From contig MUGC01000059.1 of assembly GCA_002900535.1 (NCBI GenBank), positions 1-7,256 of the forward strand: a stretch of 7,256 nucleotides of DNA, given 5' to 3'. The notes beneath the pieces are model-generated. The model did no database searches, was not told the origin of the DNA, and was given only the letters and a program-made list of their open reading frames with translations. Positions 5,149 to 7,256 of the stretch are shown one piece after another (position 1 is the first letter of the stretch; each line of letters starts with the position of its first letter). The position numbers and the translations under genes are program-made. The DNA is from Thermoplasmata archaeon M9B1D. GTDB lineage: Archaea; Thermoplasmatota; E2; DHVEG-1.

Positions 5149-5198
5149 AACAGCTAAATGTTTATAAAAACTATCTTAAACAAAAAATGGTTAAAAAA
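5149..5198 (-). promoter_or_regulatory. Conserved promoter cassette, copy E (zinc-ribbon gene)
   Basis: On the plus strand it reads AACAGCTAAATG, then TTTATAAAAACTATCTTA (5161-5178), then AACAAAAAATGG. The TATA core 5161-5168 gives a start near 5138 and a leader of about 17 nt. It shares 24 nt with copy D and its outer parts with copy A. Confidence 0.65.
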
Positions 5199-5211
5199 AT
5201 AAGAAAAAAAA
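5193..5211 (-). terminator. T-tract terminator of the 2TM gene
   Basis: The minus strand carries T8 (5204-5211) and T7 (5193-5199) 15-35 nt after the stop codon of the 2TM gene and just upstream of the next promoter. Confidence 0.45.
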
Positions 5212-5226
5212 GATTGTTATTTTCTT

Positions 5227-5502
5227 TTAATTCTTTTTCTTTAGTTTCTGATATTCTTTTTCCTCTAATTTTTCAGAGTGTGGATTAATTATAAATACTC
5301 CAATAAAATGAGCAAGAACTCCAATTCCCCATCCGACTGTCATAGGTATAACCCATGGGAATCCTTCACCTTCAGTTATCCAAAACCATTGCGCATATAG
5401 AAAAGCATTTACAAGAATGTAAATTAAAAAATGTATGTAAAATCCAATTTTTTCTTTCACTTTCTCTTTAGCTTTCTTTCTTAATTCCTCATCTGAAACC
5501 AT
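5227..5502 (-). CDS. 2TM-domain small membrane protein
   Basis: 91-residue protein matching the 2TM domain layout. It has a basic amphipathic lead-in (SDEELRKKAKEKVKEKIG, 3-20), membrane segment 1 (FYIHFLIYILVNAFLYAQWF, 21-40), a short loop with GEGFPW, membrane segment 2 (about 50-73, containing MTVGWGIGVLAHFIGVF), and a charged tail rich in Glu and Lys. The 'GFYIH' start of helix 1 and 'GWGIGxxxH' in helix 2 are the hallmarks of the family. Both ends are predicted cytoplasmic. The function is unknown; some relatives are fused to histidine kinases or lie beside regulators. I chose ATG 5500-5502 because AGGTGA (5508-5513) lies 5 nt before it. The GTG inside that site would otherwise extend the protein by three residues. 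Confidence 0.85.
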   Translation of the reverse strand: MVSDEELRKKAKEKVKEKIGFYIHFLIYILVNAFLYAQWFWITEGEGFPWVIPMTVGWGIGVLAHFIGVFIINPHSEKLEEKEYQKLKKKN

Positions 5503-5582
5503 CAATTTCACCTTTAAATTAACAATGAGTTTTTTTTATTAAATTTTGTGCTTTATTAATCAAATTTAACTAATAATATAAG

Positions 5583-5589
5583 AAAAAAA
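5583..5589 (-). terminator. T7 tract downstream of tRNA-Gly
   Basis: Seven T on the minus strand, about 35 nt after the tRNA 3' end, are a plausible stop for the tRNA precursor before the 2TM gene. Confidence 0.4.
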
Positions 5590-5623
5590 GAGTTTATGGC
5601 AAAAGTAAATTTAGAAATAGTAG

Positions 5624-5695
5624 TGCGGACGCCGGGAATCGAACCCGGGCAGAGGGCTTGGAAGGCCCTAATCATAGCCTCTAGATCACATCCGC
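5624..5695 (-). tRNA. tRNA-Gly (anticodon TCC)
   Basis: All four arms fold. The acceptor GCGGATG/CGTCCGC has one T-G wobble. The D-arm is ATC/GAT with a loop containing AGG, and the anticodon stem AGGGC/GCCCT closes the loop CTTCCAA with anticodon TCC. The variable region has 4 nt, and the T-arm CCGGG/CCCGG closes the loop TTCGATT. The discriminator base is A (5624). No CCA is encoded (the next bases read CTA), so CCA is added after transcription. There is no intron. It decodes GGA and GGG. Confidence 0.97.
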
Positions 5696-5754
5696 ATAAA
5701 TTGGCAATGGAATATCTTTTCTATTTTTGTAATTTACTATCAAAAAAAGGAACT

Positions 5755-5783
5755 ATTTATACTATTTAATTATTCTAAAAGGT
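5755..5783 (+). promoter_or_regulatory. TATA box and likely leaderless start of the radical SAM gene
   Basis: ATTTATACT (5755-5763) is centred about 25 bp before GTG 5784, so transcription should begin at or next to the start codon. No Shine-Dalgarno site precedes the GTG; the only GGTG overlaps it. Both facts point to a leaderless mRNA. Confidence 0.5.
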
Positions 5784-6911
5784 GTGAAAGTAAAAGAAAT
5801 AAAAGCAAAAACGATTCTGCGCAAACATAAAAAAATTGATTCGTGGTTTTTATCAAGATATGGAATGAATATATATAGGGGCTGCATCCATAATTGCGCA
5901 TATTGTGATGGAAGATCAGAAAAATACAACGTAAGCGGTGATTTTGGATGTGAAGTACAAGTTAAAATAAACGCAATTGAGGTGCTAAGACGGGAACTGG
6001 ATGCAGAAAAGAAAAAGATGGCAGCGGAAAAAGAATTTATAATGCTTGGTGGGGGTGTTGGAGATTCTTATCAGCCTATTGAAGAAAAATACAGGTTTAG
6101 TAGAAAAGCATTAGAGCTTTTGTATGAAAAAGATTTTCCAGTAAGTATTCTTACAAAGTCAACACTTATTGAAAGAGATCTTGATGTAATAAAAAAAATA
6201 AATGAAAAAAATAAAGCTATTGTTTCTTTTAGTTTTTCTTCAGCGTGTGATAAAATTAGCAGTATCTTTGAACCAGGTGTACCGTCACCTAGTGAAAGAT
6301 TAAAAACACTTAAACTTTTTAAAAAAAGTGGAATTCCAACAGGTATATTTTTAATGCCAGTAATTCCATTTATAACAGATAAACCGGAAATTTTGAATGA
6401 TACGATAGATAAAGCAAAAAAAGCTGATGTTGATTTTATTATTTTTAGTGGAATGACGCTTAAGAAGGGTAGGCAGAAGGATTATTTCTTTGATGTTTTA
6501 AAGAAAAACTATCCAGAGTTGATAATAGATTATTCTAATATTTACAAAGATAATCCTTGGGGTAACCCTGCAGCTGAATATCATGATTATATCCAAAAGA
6601 TATTTAGTGTTATATCAAAAAGATATAAAATTCCGGTTAGAATTCCATATTATTTATTCAAGGATTTTTTATCAGAAAATGATTTAGTAGTAGTAATTCT
6701 TGAACAAATTGATTATATGATAAAGAATCTAGGTGGTAAATCACCTTATGGTTTTGCTGCTTATTCTATTTCAAAGATAAATAAACCACTTTCATCCATT
6801 AAAAATGATCTGCGTAAAATAAAAGGAGTCGGACCTGCAACTGAAAAAATCATTCTTGAAATACTTGAAACAAAGAACTCTAAATATTATGAAAAACTAA
6901 TGGCGTTCTAG
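5784..6911 (+). CDS. SplB-like radical SAM protein with C-terminal helix-hairpin-helix
   Basis: 375-residue protein of the SplB-like radical SAM group (COG1533, related to spore photoproduct lyase; often annotated 'DNA repair photolyase'). YRGCIHNCAYCDGR (31-44) supplies the CxxxCxxC cluster ligands Cys34, Cys38 and Cys41, which bind the [4Fe-4S] that cleaves S-adenosylmethionine. SGDFGCEVQVKINAIEVLRREL (51-72) and GVGDSYQPIEEKYR (91-104) are family signatures. A TIM-barrel core continues to about 290. The C-terminal region ends in LRKIKGVGPATEKIILEIL (343-361), a helix-hairpin-helix of the type that binds DNA backbone. DNA repair or modification is the natural inference, but the group is diverse and the substrate is unproven. 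GTG start, TAG stop. It is divergent from tRNA-Gly and convergent with the FKBP gene 50 nt on. Confidence 0.92.
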   Translation: MKVKEIKAKTILRKHKKIDSWFLSRYGMNIYRGCIHNCAYCDGRSEKYNVSGDFGCEVQVKINAIEVLRRELDAEKKKMAAEKEFIMLGGGVGDSYQPIEEKYRFSRKALELLYEKDFPVSILTKSTLIERDLDVIKKINEKNKAIVSFSFSSACDKISSIFEPGVPSPSERLKTLKLFKKSGIPTGIFLMPVIPFITDKPEILNDTIDKAKKADVDFIIFSGMTLKKGRQKDYFFDVLKKNYPELIIDYSNIYKDNPWGNPAAEYHDYIQKIFSVISKRYKIPVRIPYYLFKDFLSENDLVVVILEQIDYMIKNLGGKSPYGFAAYSISKINKPLSSIKNDLRKIKGVGPATEKIILEILETKNSKYYEKLMAF

Positions 6912-6961
6912 ATTAAAATTTTATATCTCTTGTTTTCATGAATTTTTCTGCTTAAAAACAG

Positions 6962-7256
6962 TTATGCAGCAATTTCAACTATTTTGATCTTAAATATTAA
7001 AGTTTTTCCAGCAAGAGGTGGGTTTAAATCAACTGTAACTGAATTTTCTGATATTTTAGAAATCCATACGGGTATCTGACGTCCACTCTCAAGACTTACT
7101 AAAAATACCATCCCTATTTGTATTTGTTTATTTTCAGGAAATATATTCCTGGGCATATCCTTTACAAACTCTGGGTTATGTAGGCCATATGCTTCTTCAG
7201 GTGGAATTTTTATTTCTTTTTCCTCACCTACTTCCATACCTATAACTCCATCCTCA
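6962..7256 (-). CDS. SlyD-like FKBP-type peptidyl-prolyl cis-trans isomerase (5' part missing)
   Basis: Only the C-terminal 98 residues are present; the gene enters from the right edge, so the first visible ATG (7237) is internal. It is a cytoplasmic folding catalyst that isomerises Xaa-Pro bonds and, in SlyD-type enzymes, also acts as a chaperone through an insert-in-flap (IF) domain. Family features are GMEVGEEKEIKIPPEEAYG (the usual 'G-M-x-x-G-E-x-x-x-x-x-x-P-x-x-A-Y-G'), then NPEFVKDMPRNIFP opening the IF domain, SVTVDLNPPLAGKTL closing it, and a last strand IFKIKIVEI. The usual DxNHPLAGK has Pro in place of His (DLNPPLAGK), a mild variation. The part closest to the N-terminus, including the first strands of the FKBP fold, cannot be judged. 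Confidence 0.95.
   Translation of the reverse strand, partial: EDGVIGMEVGEEKEIKIPPEEAYGLHNPEFVKDMPRNIFPENKQIQIGMVFLVSLESGRQIPVWISKISENSVTVDLNPPLAGKTLIFKIKIVEIAA

Noticed and set aside
3715..5198. CRISPR array
   Set aside because: The repeats are few, irregularly spaced, diverged and located at promoters, with no cas genes.

Overview
The window reads as a low-GC archaeal chromosome segment. The evidence is strong TATA boxes of the TTTATAAA/TTTATATA type about 25 bp from the inferred transcript starts, purine-rich Shine-Dalgarno sites, a tRNA without an encoded CCA end, an archaeal-type slipin and FKBP, and a possible leaderless GTG start. The secreted LamG protein ends in a PKD/Ig-like repeat plus a short hydrophobic C-terminal helix. 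As I recall, this arrangement is common in uncultured Thermoplasmatota-like archaea, so that lineage is my best guess and is an inference.

Layout. Positions 1-613 (-) hold the N-terminal part of a slipin/stomatin SPFH protein, cut by the window edge. Positions 785-1879 (-) encode a secreted LamG-domain surface protein. Positions 1880-2580 contain no protein gene that I trust, but they hold two tandem plus-strand small RNA candidates. Each has its own TATA box and a clear stem, and the loop region of the first contains 12 nt exactly complementary to the universal 3' end of 16S rRNA. Positions 2581-3684 (-) are a two-gene operon of a four-helix membrane protein and a membrane-anchored beta-rich protein.

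Positions 3771-5502 (-) are a run of small genes: a very basic 50-residue protein, a PH-like DUF4429-type protein whose usual SHOCT tail is now a separate out-of-frame fragment, a four-cysteine zinc-ribbon-like protein, and a 2TM-domain membrane protein. Three transcription units here (starts at 3684, 4496 and 5121) share an unusually long conserved promoter cassette. Two more copies (4683-4726 and 4909-4938) have no gene behind them.

Positions 5624-5695 (-) are tRNA-Gly(TCC). Divergent from it, 5784-6911 (+) encodes an SplB-like radical SAM protein with a C-terminal helix-hairpin-helix. The right edge (6962-7256, -) carries the C-terminal part of an SlyD-like FKBP peptidyl-prolyl isomerase.

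The genes do not form one pathway. Much of the window concerns the cell envelope (slipin, LamG protein, 4TM, beta-rich and 2TM proteins). The unexplained content is the pair of small RNAs, the promoter repeat family and the broken DUF4429-SHOCT gene.
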